A stretch of 31,721 nt of DNA from an uncultured Ruminococcus sp. (GTDB lineage Bacteria; Bacillota; Clostridia; Oscillospirales; Ruminococcaceae), in the NCBI GenBank assembly GCA_937902395.1, contig CALGTV010000108.1, positions 1 through 31,721 on the forward strand, given 5' to 3'. Made by a program: the position numbers and the translations under genes. Each line of letters starts with the position of its first letter. Positions within the stretch are counted from its first letter, which is position 1. Below, piece after piece: positions 1-8,011 of the stretch. Below the pieces are notes generated by a model. That model made no database searches. It was not told the origin of the DNA and was given only the letters and a program-made list of their open reading frames with translations.

Positions 1-1100
1 ATTCTGATACCGCTTGTTACGAATGGCTTTTCAGGATCATTGTGGATAGCGTTTTTATTCACTGTGATGTATACCTCATCAAGACGATGCTCAAGCTCCT
101 TACCTGTGATGTTGAAAGGACGGAGGTCAACGAGCATAAGGTGGTTATCAGTACCGCCTGAAACGAGATTGAAACCTCTCTTGAGGAGTCCGTCAGCAAG
201 AGCCTTAGCGTTCTCAACGATTCTCTTCTGATAGTCCTTGAACTCAGGCTTGAGAGCCTCACCGAAACATACAGCCTTAGCAGCAATTGTGTGCATAAGA
301 GGGCCGCCCTGTGTTCCCGGGAAAATAGCGGAGTTAATCTTCTTAGCAAGATACTCATTGTTTGTGAGGATAAGACCGCCTCTTGGTCCTCGGAGAGTCT
401 TGTGAGTTGTAGTTGTTACGATGTCAGCGTAAGGAACAGGTGACTCGTGAACGCCTGCAGCAACAAGACCTGCAATGTGAGCCATATCAACCATAAGTAA
501 TGCACCAACAGAACGTGCGATTTCAGAAAGCTTCTTGAAGTCGATTGCTCTTGGATAAGCGGAAGCACCTGCAACGATAAGGCGGGGCTTGTGCTTAGCA
601 GCAAGCTTGTAAACTGTATCATAGTTAATCATCTCTGTTTCATCGTCAAGACCGTATGAAACGAAGTTGAAGTATTTACCTGAAAGGTTTACAGGTGAAC
701 CATGTGTAAGATGTCCGCCGTCTGCAAGGCTCATACCAAGAACAGTATCGCCTGGCTGGAGTACAGCGAAGTAAACAGCTGTGTTAGCCTGAGCGCCTGA
801 GTGAGGCTGTACGTTAGCATACTTAGCACCGAAAAGCTCGCAAGCTCTGTTGATAGCAATTTCCTCAACCTCGTCAACGCACTGACAGCCGCCGTAGTAT
901 CTCTTTCCGGGATAGCCTTCAGCGTACTTGTTTGTAAGAACACTGCCCATAGCTGCCATAACAGCTGGAGTTACAATATTTTCGCTGGCAATAAGCTCAA
1001 GGTTGCGGCGCTGTCTTGCAAGCTCCTTGTTCATAGCTGCTCCAACAGCCTCGTCGTACTTGGATACGAAACCGATAGAATCCATAAGATCGTTGTACAT
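1..1100 (-). CDS. glyA: Serine hydroxymethyltransferase, partial (3' end outside window)
   Basis: PLP-dependent cytosolic enzyme that interconverts serine and glycine and loads one-carbon units onto tetrahydrofolate. The open frame runs off the left edge, so the C-terminal part is missing; about 366 codons are present. Visible family signatures are the N-terminal LIASENI segment, the GGHLTHG-type stretch, the PLP-lysine block TTTTHKTLRGPRGG (Schiff-base Lys about residue 234) and a final VTSGIR at the window edge. The ATG at 1098-1100 follows a GGAGAAG ribosome site (1108-1114) and a consensus promoter lies just upstream. It is downstream of the dockerin gene on the same strand, but its own promoter suggests separate expression. 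The identity is secure. Confidence 0.97.
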   Translation of the reverse strand, partial: MYNDLMDSIGFVSKYDEAVGAAMNKELARQRRNLELIASENIVTPAVMAAMGSVLTNKYAEGYPGKRYYGGCQCVDEVEEIAINRACELFGAKYANVQPHSGAQANTAVYFAVLQPGDTVLGMSLADGGHLTHGSPVNLSGKYFNFVSYGLDDETEMINYDTVYKLAAKHKPRLIVAGASAYPRAIDFKKLSEIARSVGALLMVDMAHIAGLVAAGVHESPVPYADIVTTTTHKTLRGPRGGLILTNNEYLAKKINSAIFPGTQGGPLMHTIAAKAVCFGEALKPEFKDYQKRIVENAKALADGLLKRGFNLVSGGTDNHLMLVDLRPFNITGKELEHRLDEVYITVNKNAIHNDPEKPFVTSGIR

Positions 1101-1144
1101 TTTTAATCTTCTCCTTATTAAATGATAGCATAAAAGCTATTTTA

Positions 1145-1173
1145 ATTATACACTATTTTACAAATTATTGCAA
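1145..1173 (-). promoter_or_regulatory. Sigma-A promoter of glyA
   Basis: On the minus strand TTGCAA (1168-1173), a 17-bp spacer and a perfect TATAAT (1145-1150). It sits about 45 bp upstream of the glyA start, just beyond the stop of the dockerin gene. Confidence 0.75.
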
Positions 1174-1191
1174 TAGTTTACATGAATATTT

Positions 1192-2010
1192 TTATAAAAA
1201 ATCATCCCATGTTATTTCCTTAGTGGAAGTTGAAACTGCGGCATAGTAAGCCAGAATAACGGAAGCGTCAGCGGAATCAATTGTTTCGTCTCTGTTTACA
1301 TCGCAGTTAGGAATTTTACTTATGTGAAGGTCAATTTCTGAACCAGTGGAAATCTGAGCATATATGCTGAGGATTTTAGAAGCGTCAGCGGCATCAACAG
1401 ATTCATCCTCTACAATGTCGCCAAGTCCCTCAAAATAACTGATATCGTATGTAGCGATAGCTCTGTTTCCACCAGGGGGAATTATCTGAATTGAGCCATT
1501 ATCTCTTTTTCCAAGTGCTTCTTCAACGGTGGAAGGAACAATACTGCAAGTATCAGTTATATTGATAATTTCGGTGTCAGTTATAAAAGCACCGTTTTCA
1601 TCCTTTTCGGGAAGCTGCGTGTACTTTCGGATAGTAACATTGAGCCCGTCAGTTCTTATATTTCCGGTTCGGGAGTAGTATTCTGTTTTATCGGGGAGTG
1701 ATGGACATTCAATTGACATACGTAGAAAAAGAGCATAAATAGCTGTATCTTCTGTAATTTTATCAGGATATTTGCTCCAACCGTTAAAACCTACCTGAGT
1801 ATATTCATTGAGGTGATAGTTCAGGGAAGATGTATCAATTCCGCCCAGATCAACAGATTTTCCGTGAGGTACGCTTAAAGTAGCCATAACCTTTCCATTG
1901 AAATCAATTACAGTAACTGTGTGATTTTCAGCGCAGACAGCGTTAGTCGGCACAGCTCCTGACAGGAGCGCAATTGAAGCGGCAGCGGCAATAATCCTTT
2001 TAATAATCAT
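1192..2010 (-). CDS. Secreted dockerin-containing protein with Ig-like/InlB-type repeats
   Basis: 272-aa secreted protein, probably a cellulosome or cell-surface component. Signal peptide at residues 1-27 (MIIKR basic end, Ala-rich core, cleavage near AVCA). Residues 31-97 end in GWSKYPDKITEDTAIYALF, which resembles a Listeria/InlB B-repeat (Flg_new) module; residues 105-195 resemble a bacterial Ig-like domain. Residues 196-262 form a type I dockerin with two Ca-binding helix repeats (DIVEDESVDAADASKIL and DVNRDETIDSADASVIL); the first loop lacks the usual Asn. The start chosen is the ATG after GAAAGGA, eight codons inside the longest frame, which leaves an 11-bp overlap with the upstream gene. 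There is no catalytic domain, so an adaptor or binding role is inferred. It is the last gene of the aro operon, an unusual place for a dockerin protein. Confidence 0.85.
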   Translation of the reverse strand: MIIKRIIAAAASIALLSGAVPTNAVCAENHTVTVIDFNGKVMATLSVPHGKSVDLGGIDTSSLNYHLNEYTQVGFNGWSKYPDKITEDTAIYALFLRMSIECPSLPDKTEYYSRTGNIRTDGLNVTIRKYTQLPEKDENGAFITDTEIINITDTCSIVPSTVEEALGKRDNGSIQIIPPGGNRAIATYDISYFEGLGDIVEDESVDAADASKILSIYAQISTGSEIDLHISKIPNCDVNRDETIDSADASVILAYYAAVSTSTKEITWDDFL

Positions 2011-2326
2011 AGTAGTCCTTTCTTCCCCTGACAAAAAAGAAACGAGTTCTGTTAAGTAGTTTTTTTACAAAGTCCGTATATTCGTCATAGGTGAGTACAA
2101 GATTCATAAAATTAGCAGAAATAAACGTCTGCTGAGGGATATCATATTCAAAAACCGCATAAAGAACAACACTGTTCCAGTCAGTTTCTATGGCGATTTC
2201 CTCAGCGGATTTTTTGTATTCTTCAAAATATTCTTCAATGGTTTCAATAGTTTGAAAACCTGCATATTTTGAATTGATATAAAGGTCGATATCACGGCGT
2301 ATCTGCCGCATGCGATAGGGGAGCAT
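2000..2326 (-). CDS. Hypothetical small protein (108 aa)
   Basis: I do not recognise a family. The protein is soluble, charged and probably mostly helical, with an acidic centre (EEYFEEYKKSAEEIAIETDW) and a basic aromatic C-terminus (RTRFFFVRGRKDYYDY). It has a good GGAGG site 7 nt before its ATG and starts 3 bp after the stop of the upstream membrane protein gene; its end overlaps the dockerin gene by 11 bp. Co-transcription and translational coupling are therefore likely. The coding call rests on the ribosome site, the tight packing and the absence of an alternative frame. Confidence 0.7.
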   Translation of the reverse strand: MLPYRMRQIRRDIDLYINSKYAGFQTIETIEEYFEEYKKSAEEIAIETDWNSVVLYAVFEYDIPQQTFISANFMNLVLTYDEYTDFVKKLLNRTRFFFVRGRKDYYDY

Positions 2327-2329
2327 AGG

Positions 2330-2542
2330 TTATCCTCCCTGCGTATCAGAAGTATTTTCAGTAGTTTCGGATTTTTTTTTACGGAGCTGTTTCAGCTTGG
2401 CTTTATATGTACATATCCCGAAAATAATTGTTGAAAGTATAAATACAACAATACAGAAAAGGAAAATAAGTCCTGTGGGGACGTTGACAGCCGCGGAACT
2501 TTCAGCCATAATCAGCGAAAAATCAGTTATCAGTGAGATCAT
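2330..2542 (-). CDS. Small single-pass membrane protein (70 aa)
   Basis: No family recognised. The best start is the ATG at 2540-2542, 6 nt after AGGAGG; this gives 70 residues and a 20-bp overlap with the end of the DUF4364 gene. An alternative upstream ATG at 2573-2575 lacks a comparable site. The short N-terminus is followed by one hydrophobic helix (about residues 23-46, LIFLFCIVVFILSTIIFGICTY) and a basic, then acidic tail (KAKLKQLRKKKSETTENTSDTQGG), so the tail is predicted to be cytoplasmic. It is embedded in the aro operon between a putative regulator and a hypothetical gene. Confidence 0.7.
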   Translation of the reverse strand: MISLITDFSLIMAESSAAVNVPTGLIFLFCIVVFILSTIIFGICTYKAKLKQLRKKKSETTENTSDTQGG

Positions 2543-3116
2543 AAGGATCCTCCTCATTGCTGAGAACAAGTTCAATTATTTTACTGTAGAAATTTGCAGG
2601 ATTCAGCATAATTCTGTCACCGATAAGCTGAGCCTGTGCTCTATCCGGGGCAAAAAGTTTAAAATCCATAAGATCATTTTCTGTATCATAACATCTTACA
2701 CGGACATAACAGCCATTTTCTGTCTCAGTGTATTCGACATTGACCTCTTGTTCCATACGGATACGGGCAAAATATCTGAGAGCGGCGAGGACAAGATTAT
2801 CACGGTATGATTTTGGCGCATACTTTTTCAGTTCTTTTGCGCATGCTATACCTTTAGGCGTAAGTGTATAGCAATCTGCACCTGTATTATCTGTTTTAAT
2901 GTTAATAAGTGCGTTTTCCAGCAGAAAACCAATGGATTCCTGATAGGAAAAATAGTTCACAAGACCTGTAGTTATGAGAATATCGTACAAATGTTCGGTA
3001 TTTACAGGTTTCTCAATTTTTTTCAGCAGGTAGCAGATAAGGATATTCAGCGTGGGAACGTCTTGGATTTCGGTATCTGCCATTTCTGCCATTTTAAATA
3101 TATTTTCATTCTGCAT
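2523..3116 (-). CDS. DUF4364 family protein, putative winged-helix regulator
   Basis: 197-aa cytosolic protein matching the DUF4364 family of Firmicutes. The first 90 residues look like a winged-helix DNA-binding domain (LNILICYLLKKIEKPVNTEHLYDIL, then YFSYQESIGFLLENALI and YTLTPKGIACAKEL). The remainder is the alpha/beta part typical of the family. The start chosen is the ATG at 3114-3116 with AGAGGTGA 6 nt upstream, not the GTG three codons earlier. It lies 30 bp after the aroC-like gene and overlaps the following small membrane gene. Regulation of this operon or of envelope functions is possible but only inferred from position. Confidence 0.8.
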   Translation of the reverse strand: MQNENIFKMAEMADTEIQDVPTLNILICYLLKKIEKPVNTEHLYDILITTGLVNYFSYQESIGFLLENALINIKTDNTGADCYTLTPKGIACAKELKKYAPKSYRDNLVLAALRYFARIRMEQEVNVEYTETENGCYVRVRCYDTENDLMDFKLFAPDRAQAQLIGDRIMLNPANFYSKIIELVLSNEEDPYDLTDN

Positions 3117-3146
3117 GAATATCACCTCTGCGAAAAAATTGTGGAA

Positions 3147-4163
3147 TCAACAGAAATTCGGATAATCCAGCATAGCTGAGAGAAGCGCAATATTTACTGC
3201 GGATTCGACATATACAACCGCCTGCGGAATTGTACAGCAAGGCTGTGAGCCTTGTTTAGCAGGTTTAAAAGCGGCATTGAGAACAATTGGCATACCAGAA
3301 GAAATGCCGTTGAGTATACCGCCATGACTATTTGTTTTTGTCATGGAATAGCCTTGTTCGGTAGTGTAAGCCTTATCGGAATACTGGCTTCCCAACATTT
3401 CTGATGCTGCAAATCCCACACCGAATTCAACTCCAATAACATCGGGGATACCGAAAAGAAGCTGAGCAATATTATTGGCAAGTCCGCTGAAAACAGGAGA
3501 GCCAACACCAGACGGAACATTTATTGAGGCACACTCCACAACACCGCCAAAGGTTTCGCCCGATTCCGATGCTATAGCCATATCATTGAGCATAAGCCAG
3601 CCGTTTTTATCGTTTATAACGGGAAAATCCTTGAATCTTACACTGAGAACAGCATCCCTTGAAAGACGAACAACGTCAAAGGGATTGTCTTTGATGTTAT
3701 GAATTTTAGCGATATGCGCACCAGTGTAGATTCCGCGTCTTTCCAGAATTTGACCGCATATTGCTCCTGCAAAGCACAGGGGGAGAGTAAAGATTTCGGC
3801 GATACGGGAGTTTTTCTCGGTATCGCAATAGCCTCTGCTGCATACAGCGCCTGTATAGTCAGCATGACCGTAACGAAAATTTTTCGGTTGAGCAGTCTCG
3901 GATTTATCTGTTTTCTTATTCTGAATAACCGCACACAAGGGTGCACCAGTTGTACGCTCATGGCTTATCCCCGACATAATTCTGGGCATAGGTATTTTGC
4001 CGATACCCAAACATTTAAGGGAAAGCCTGTTTAAAAAACGAGATAATTCGTCAGAGTTTATATGTTCTCCGGCTGGGAGACCGCTTATAGTTATACCAAC
4101 AACGGAATCCTGAGCTTCGCCAAAATACGAAACAGAAATATTATTGTTCCATATCAATGACAT
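3147..4163 (-). CDS. Chorismate synthase homologue with degraded active-site motifs
   Basis: 338-aa homologue of chorismate synthase (AroC), which makes chorismate from EPSP using reduced FMN. Homology is clear: GLPAG (28-32), ERTTGAP (69-75), GHADYT (99-104), LCFAGAICGQILERRGI (129-144), GGVVECASINVPSGVG (206-221), GGILNGISSGMPI (281-293) and AFKP (298-301). All three family signatures are broken, however. GESHG is GEAQD (15-19), losing the first catalytic His; the Arg/Gly-rich loop ending in SGR reads DTEKNSRIAEI (114-124); and the C-terminal RHDPC...PRA reads GSQPC...PQA. The Arg-rich segment near residues 45-60 is also shortened. The second catalytic His (H100) remains. The start is the ATG after GGAGGTAAAGCTT, overlapping aroA by 23 bp. 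It may be a pseudoenzyme, a paralogue with a new role, or a highly diverged enzyme. Confidence 0.85.
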   Translation of the reverse strand: MSLIWNNNISVSYFGEAQDSVVGITISGLPAGEHINSDELSRFLNRLSLKCLGIGKIPMPRIMSGISHERTTGAPLCAVIQNKKTDKSETAQPKNFRYGHADYTGAVCSRGYCDTEKNSRIAEIFTLPLCFAGAICGQILERRGIYTGAHIAKIHNIKDNPFDVVRLSRDAVLSVRFKDFPVINDKNGWLMLNDMAIASESGETFGGVVECASINVPSGVGSPVFSGLANNIAQLLFGIPDVIGVEFGVGFAASEMLGSQYSDKAYTTEQGYSMTKTNSHGGILNGISSGMPIVLNAAFKPAKQGSQPCCTIPQAVVYVESAVNIALLSAMLDYPNFC

Positions 4164-5373
4164 AAGCTTTACCTCCAAGTCGTGTATAGTCGTCGAAGAA
4201 TGTGGGATATGACTTTTCAGCAGCTTCTGCCCCTTTGATAATGACATCATCACGGCATTTGAGAGCAGCAATTGCCGCCGCCATGACGATACGATGGTCT
4301 CCAAAGCTGTCAATAATTCCGCCGTTAAGTTTTTCTGTAGGCACAATTACAAGACCGTCAGGAGTAACGGTCACGTTTCCGCCAAGATTATTAAGCATTT
4401 CCGCACAGGCGGCAAGACGGTCACTTTCCTTGATTCTAAGACGTTCTGCATTGAAGATAGCAGATGTCTCCTTGCCGTATGCACCAAGAACAGAGAGTAT
4501 AGGAACAAGGTCGGGTATATCTGAGCAATCAGCTTTATATCCCGAAATCTCGCCATTTTTTGTTGATTCTGCGATGATATCTGTTATCGCTCTGTCGCCT
4601 TGTACGCTGTTTTCGTTAAGATTCTGAATATTTACTTGTGAACCGAGAGCATTTGCAACGAAGAAGAAAGCCGCCTGAGAATAATCGCCCTCAATATGCT
4701 CATTGTAGGGCGTATACTGCTGATTTCCCTTTATTATAAAGCTGTTTTCGGTTTCAGTAATTGCTATACCGAATCGTTTGAGAATATCAATAGTTATATC
4801 CACATAGGGACGGGATTCAAGACGAGAAGTCATTACAATTTCTGAATCTCTGTCAGCAAGAGGAAGTGCAAAGAGAAGTCCTGTAATGAACTGAGAGGAC
4901 ACATTTCCCTCGATTTCGTATACTCCTCCCGTAAGTCTGCCGCTTATTTCATAGGGCATTTCATTGGTGTGGAATACTATGCCATGTTTTGTCAGTTCAC
5001 GCTTGTAAATATCAATGGGACGCTGAGGAAGTCTGCCGCGTCCGTAAAATACGGAATCTGCACCAAGTGCGGCGGCAACGGGCATAACAAAGCGAAGGGT
5101 AGAGCCGCTTTCATTGCAGTCGATTTCAGCAGTAACGTTTATACCGCCGCTTATACCCTTTACATTTACAATATCACCATTGATTTCAAATTCTGCTCCA
5201 AGAGCAGACATAGCCGCAATTGTGGCTTCGATGTCCTTGGACATGGTTACTCCTGAAAGAGTTGAAGTACCATTTGCCAGCGCCGCACAGATAACTGCTC
5301 TGTGAGCACAGCTTTTTGACGCAGGTATGCTGAGATTACCTTTGAGAACAGAGGGACTGATTCTAATATCCAT
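4141..5373 (-). CDS. aroA: 3-phosphoshikimate 1-carboxyvinyltransferase (EPSP synthase)
   Basis: 410-aa cytosolic enzyme of the shikimate pathway that joins phosphoenolpyruvate to shikimate-3-phosphate. Visible motifs are PASKSCAHR near residue 20 (substrate-binding Lys), DCNESGSTLRF, the GNVSSQFITGLLFALPL segment, DIPDLVPILSVLGAYG, the ERLRIKESDRL block and FGDHRIVMAAA near the C-terminus. Length is slightly shorter than the usual 425-430 residues, as in other clostridial forms. The ATG follows GGAGGG, starts 3 bp after the aroB stop and the 3' end overlaps the aroC-like gene. The catalytic signatures are intact, in contrast to its downstream neighbour. Confidence 0.96.
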   Translation of the reverse strand: MDIRISPSVLKGNLSIPASKSCAHRAVICAALANGTSTLSGVTMSKDIEATIAAMSALGAEFEINGDIVNVKGISGGINVTAEIDCNESGSTLRFVMPVAAALGADSVFYGRGRLPQRPIDIYKRELTKHGIVFHTNEMPYEISGRLTGGVYEIEGNVSSQFITGLLFALPLADRDSEIVMTSRLESRPYVDITIDILKRFGIAITETENSFIIKGNQQYTPYNEHIEGDYSQAAFFFVANALGSQVNIQNLNENSVQGDRAITDIIAESTKNGEISGYKADCSDIPDLVPILSVLGAYGKETSAIFNAERLRIKESDRLAACAEMLNNLGGNVTVTPDGLVIVPTEKLNGGIIDSFGDHRIVMAAAIAALKCRDDVIIKGAEAAEKSYPTFFDDYTRLGGKAYVIDMEQ

Positions 5374-5375
5374 AC

Positions 5376-6419
5376 TTAACCCTCCATAAGCGCAAAGAAA
5401 TCTTTTACACTGACTTTTCGGATTTCGGCTGAGCCGATTTCAGGGCAGACAATGTAGCTGATTGAACTTGATTCGCATTTCTTATCCTTGGCACAGAAAG
5501 GCAGGAGTTCGCTCATGGGAGCCTCTGTTGAAACGGGAAGCTTGTACGCTTCTGCACACTTTTCAAGACGTTCCGCAATCTGAGTGCCACAAAAACGGCG
5601 TGTAATCATGCACATTCCTGCGGCTACTCCCATACCATGAGTGTAATCGGTATAATTGTGCCAGCCTTCAATAGCGTGTCCAAGGGTATGTCCAAAATTG
5701 AGAATCATACGCTCGCCTTTGTCGAATTCGTCGTTTTCCACTACCTGACGCTTTATATCAACGCAGGTATAGATGATCTCGTCCATTACATCATGAATAT
5801 TGCTGATGTCATGATTTTCACAGATCTCAAAGAGATTCTTGTCGCGAATCATGCCATATTTTATAACTTCTGCCATACCGCAGGCAAGCTCGCTTTCTGG
5901 GAGAGTACGTAGTGTATCGCTGTCGCAGATAACGAGAGCGGGCTGCTTGAAGGCTCCCACAAGATTTTTTCCGCCTGGGATATCTACGGCTGTTTTTCCA
6001 CCTACTGAGGAATCCACCTGAGCCAACAGAGTAGTAGGAATCTGTACAAAATTGATGCCTCTGAGAAAAGAAGCCGCCGCAAATCCTGTGATATCGCCTA
6101 CGACACCGCCGCCGAGAGCTATTAGAAAATCGCTTCTTGTGATTCCTTTTTCACAGAGAAAATCAAAGATATCACCGAGAGTATGCAGGTTTTTAGATTG
6201 TTCACCATGGGGGAAAACAAATACATCAGCAGATATATCGTATTCTTTGAGGCTATTGAGAAGTATGTCAGAGTACAGTTTGTCCACTGTATCATCTGTT
6301 ACAATAACAGCCTTTTTGGAATCAATAACTTCTGAAATAATTTTGCCACTCTTATACAAGGAGCCTCTTTCAATATGTACATTGTAAGGAATGCTTGTGT
6401 TGATGCGTATTTTCTTCAT
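5376..6419 (-). CDS. aroB: 3-dehydroquinate synthase
   Basis: 347-aa NAD- and metal-dependent enzyme that cyclises DAHP to 3-dehydroquinate, the second step of the shikimate pathway. Visible motifs are the NAD-binding GGGVVGDITGFAAASFLRG (103-121), QIPTTLLAQVDSSVGGKTAVD (126-146), GKNLVGAF (150-157) and the metal ligands in GMAEVIKYG (E184), NFGHTLGHAIE (H244) and HGMGVAAGM (H261). The start is the ATG at 6417-6419, preceded by GGAG about 10 nt upstream; the longer frame upstream crosses the promoter and is not used. First gene of the aro operon, driven by a consensus promoter. Confidence 0.97.
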   Translation of the reverse strand: MKKIRINTSIPYNVHIERGSLYKSGKIISEVIDSKKAVIVTDDTVDKLYSDILLNSLKEYDISADVFVFPHGEQSKNLHTLGDIFDFLCEKGITRSDFLIALGGGVVGDITGFAAASFLRGINFVQIPTTLLAQVDSSVGGKTAVDIPGGKNLVGAFKQPALVICDSDTLRTLPESELACGMAEVIKYGMIRDKNLFEICENHDISNIHDVMDEIIYTCVDIKRQVVENDEFDKGERMILNFGHTLGHAIEGWHNYTDYTHGMGVAAGMCMITRRFCGTQIAERLEKCAEAYKLPVSTEAPMSELLPFCAKDKKCESSSISYIVCPEIGSAEIRKVSVKDFFALMEG

Positions 6420-6453
6420 CGGAATCACTCTCCATATATTATTCACCATATTA

Positions 6454-6482
6454 ATTATATCATAACCTGTGATTGTTGTCAA
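6454..6482 (-). promoter_or_regulatory. Consensus promoter of the aro operon
   Basis: Minus strand TTGACA (6477-6482), a 17-bp spacer and TATAAT (6454-6459), a full match to the sigma-A consensus. It lies about 35 bp upstream of the aroB start. The leader is short and I see no T-box, riboswitch or attenuator in it. Confidence 0.88.
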
Positions 6483-6596
6483 GGTGATTTTGTGCAAAAA
6501 CACGAAGAAGAAATCGTCATATTAATAGTTTTCAAGAGATAAAATGTGTTAATTTGCTGAAATTGTGACAGAATGGAAAAAATTTTCATTTAGCTA

Positions 6597-6625
6597 TGGA
6601 CAAATAAGAAAAAATGTTGTATAAT
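6597..6625 (+). promoter_or_regulatory. Promoter of the PrsA/SurA-like lipoprotein gene
   Basis: TGGACA (6597-6602), a 17-bp spacer and TATAAT (6620-6625), followed by a leader of about 65 nt that contains two GGAGG-type sites (near 6646-6652 and 6683-6689). Confidence 0.75.
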
Positions 6626-6698
6626 ATAAAAGCATATGAAATTTATCGGAGGCTCATGGAGACTTCGAAGTATAATAATATATCGGAGGCAAAAACAA

Positions 6699-7961
6699 AT
6701 GAAAACTTTTAAGAAAATAACAGCTGTTACAGCGGCTTTAGCAATTGCATCAGCTTTTGCAGGCTGTACGCCCTCTATTGGAAGCGGTACAACAGAGGCA
6801 CTCACTATCGGTGATAAAGAAATTCCTGCCGGCGTATTTATTTATTACACAATGCAGGGATTCAACGAGGCGCAGTCAATTATCCAGACAAATACAGGTG
6901 AAATGCCTGAGGTCAAGGATGTGAAGAATTCAAATATTGACAGCATTGATTCTTCTGATTGGATTCAGAATAAGGCTACAGATTATTGTGCTGGATATGC
7001 AGGTATTCTTGAAGAGTTTGAAGCTATTGGAGGAACTCTTACAGCTGAGGATATCGATTCTGCTGAGGAAATGGCTGATTATTACTATTATCAAGATGCA
7101 AGACTTGAAGAAAATGGTGTAAGTCTTGATTCTATGAAGAAAATTGCAGAAAGCACATACATGGAACAGGCTATCTTCGAGCATTACTATGGATTTGAAG
7201 GCGAAAAGGGCTGCTCTGAGGATGAACTTAAGGATTATTTTGACGAAAACTTTGCACGTGTAAAGTATGTGTCTATCAGTCTCCTTGACGAAGCAGGAGA
7301 AAAGGTTGCTCCTGACAAGGAAAAGGAACTCCGTAAGCTTGCTGAAAATTATGCAAAACAGGTCAACAAGAAGTCAGGAGAGCTTGACAAGATGCATGAA
7401 CTTGACGCTGTAAGTGAGGAATATGATGAGTATGTTGCAGCTCACACAACAACAGCAGAGGGTGAAATAACTACTACAACAACCACTACAACTACAGCTG
7501 TAGATGAGACAACTACTACAACTACAACAGACCCCTATGCAAATGAGCGTTTGATTCAGAAGTACACAACTACAACAACAGAAGCTGCTGATGAAAATAC
7601 ACTTGAACTTGAAACAGAAGCAGCTGAAACACCCGCTGAGGAGAGCGAAACAGATAAGGAAACTCGTCTGTTTAATGAGTATATCTTCAATGAGCTCGGC
7701 AAGGGAGAAGCTAAGGTTTACGATTACAACGAGAATACAATCTACATCGTAATGCGCGGAGACCTCAGAGAGCGTATGACAGAGGACGATTATTGGACAG
7801 AGGATTATATTCTCAGTCTCCAGTCACAAAGATACTATGAAGAATTTACAAATTATCTTGATGAAAAGAAAAATTTACTTACAGTAGAGAAAAATAAGTC
7901 AGCATACAGGAGATATGCTCCTTTCAAACTCAATCTTGAAACTCCAAGCAGTGCATACTAA
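6699..7961 (+). CDS. PrsA/SurA-like lipoprotein with Thr-rich insert
   Basis: 420-aa exported lipoprotein, probably an extracytoplasmic folding chaperone. Residues 1-23 are a lipoprotein signal with lipobox AFAGC (C23). The N-terminal half (TIGDKEIPAGVFIYY onward, then long acidic helices) resembles the SurA/PrsA chaperone domain. Around residues 185-215 (FARVKYVSISLLDE) is where a parvulin domain would start, but the usual RHIL-type motif is not evident, so isomerase activity is doubtful. A Thr-rich disordered stretch follows (7446-7580, runs of 7-9 Thr), then a helical C-terminus. The start ATG at 6699 has TCGGAGG about 9 nt upstream. It has its own promoter and a strong terminator shared with the convergent gene. 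Confidence 0.72.
   Translation: MKTFKKITAVTAALAIASAFAGCTPSIGSGTTEALTIGDKEIPAGVFIYYTMQGFNEAQSIIQTNTGEMPEVKDVKNSNIDSIDSSDWIQNKATDYCAGYAGILEEFEAIGGTLTAEDIDSAEEMADYYYYQDARLEENGVSLDSMKKIAESTYMEQAIFEHYYGFEGEKGCSEDELKDYFDENFARVKYVSISLLDEAGEKVAPDKEKELRKLAENYAKQVNKKSGELDKMHELDAVSEEYDEYVAAHTTTAEGEITTTTTTTTTAVDETTTTTTTDPYANERLIQKYTTTTTEAADENTLELETEAAETPAEESETDKETRLFNEYIFNELGKGEAKVYDYNENTIYIVMRGDLRERMTEDDYWTEDYILSLQSQRYYEEFTNYLDEKKNLLTVEKNKSAYRRYAPFKLNLETPSSAY
7446..7580 (+). repeat. Thr-codon repeat (ACA/ACT) encoding a linker
   Basis: Near-continuous ACA/ACT/ACC codons, for example 7470-7496 encodes nine Thr in a row. This low-complexity coding repeat produces an extended, possibly O-glycosylated, linker inside the lipoprotein. 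Confidence 0.8.
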
Positions 7962-7971
7962 ATAAAACTAT

Positions 7972-8006
7972 AAAACGGATTCTGATTGATATTCAGAATC
8001 CGTTTT
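7972..8006. terminator. Bidirectional intrinsic terminator
   Basis: A 14-bp perfect stem (AAAACGGATTCTGA paired with its complement) with a 7-nt loop and A/T tracts on both sides. It lies between the convergent lipoprotein and GHL10 genes and serves both strands. Confidence 0.92.
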
Positions 8007-8011
8007 TGAGT

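Noticed and set aside
3638..3961. A frameshift hiding the missing chorismate synthase motifs
   Set aside because: I read the alternative frames over this part; none contains the expected RGGGRFSGR-type loop, and the main frame stays homologous on both sides.
6420..6460. Riboswitch or T-box upstream of the aro operon
   Set aside because: The leader between promoter and aroB is only about 30 nt, too short for such elements.
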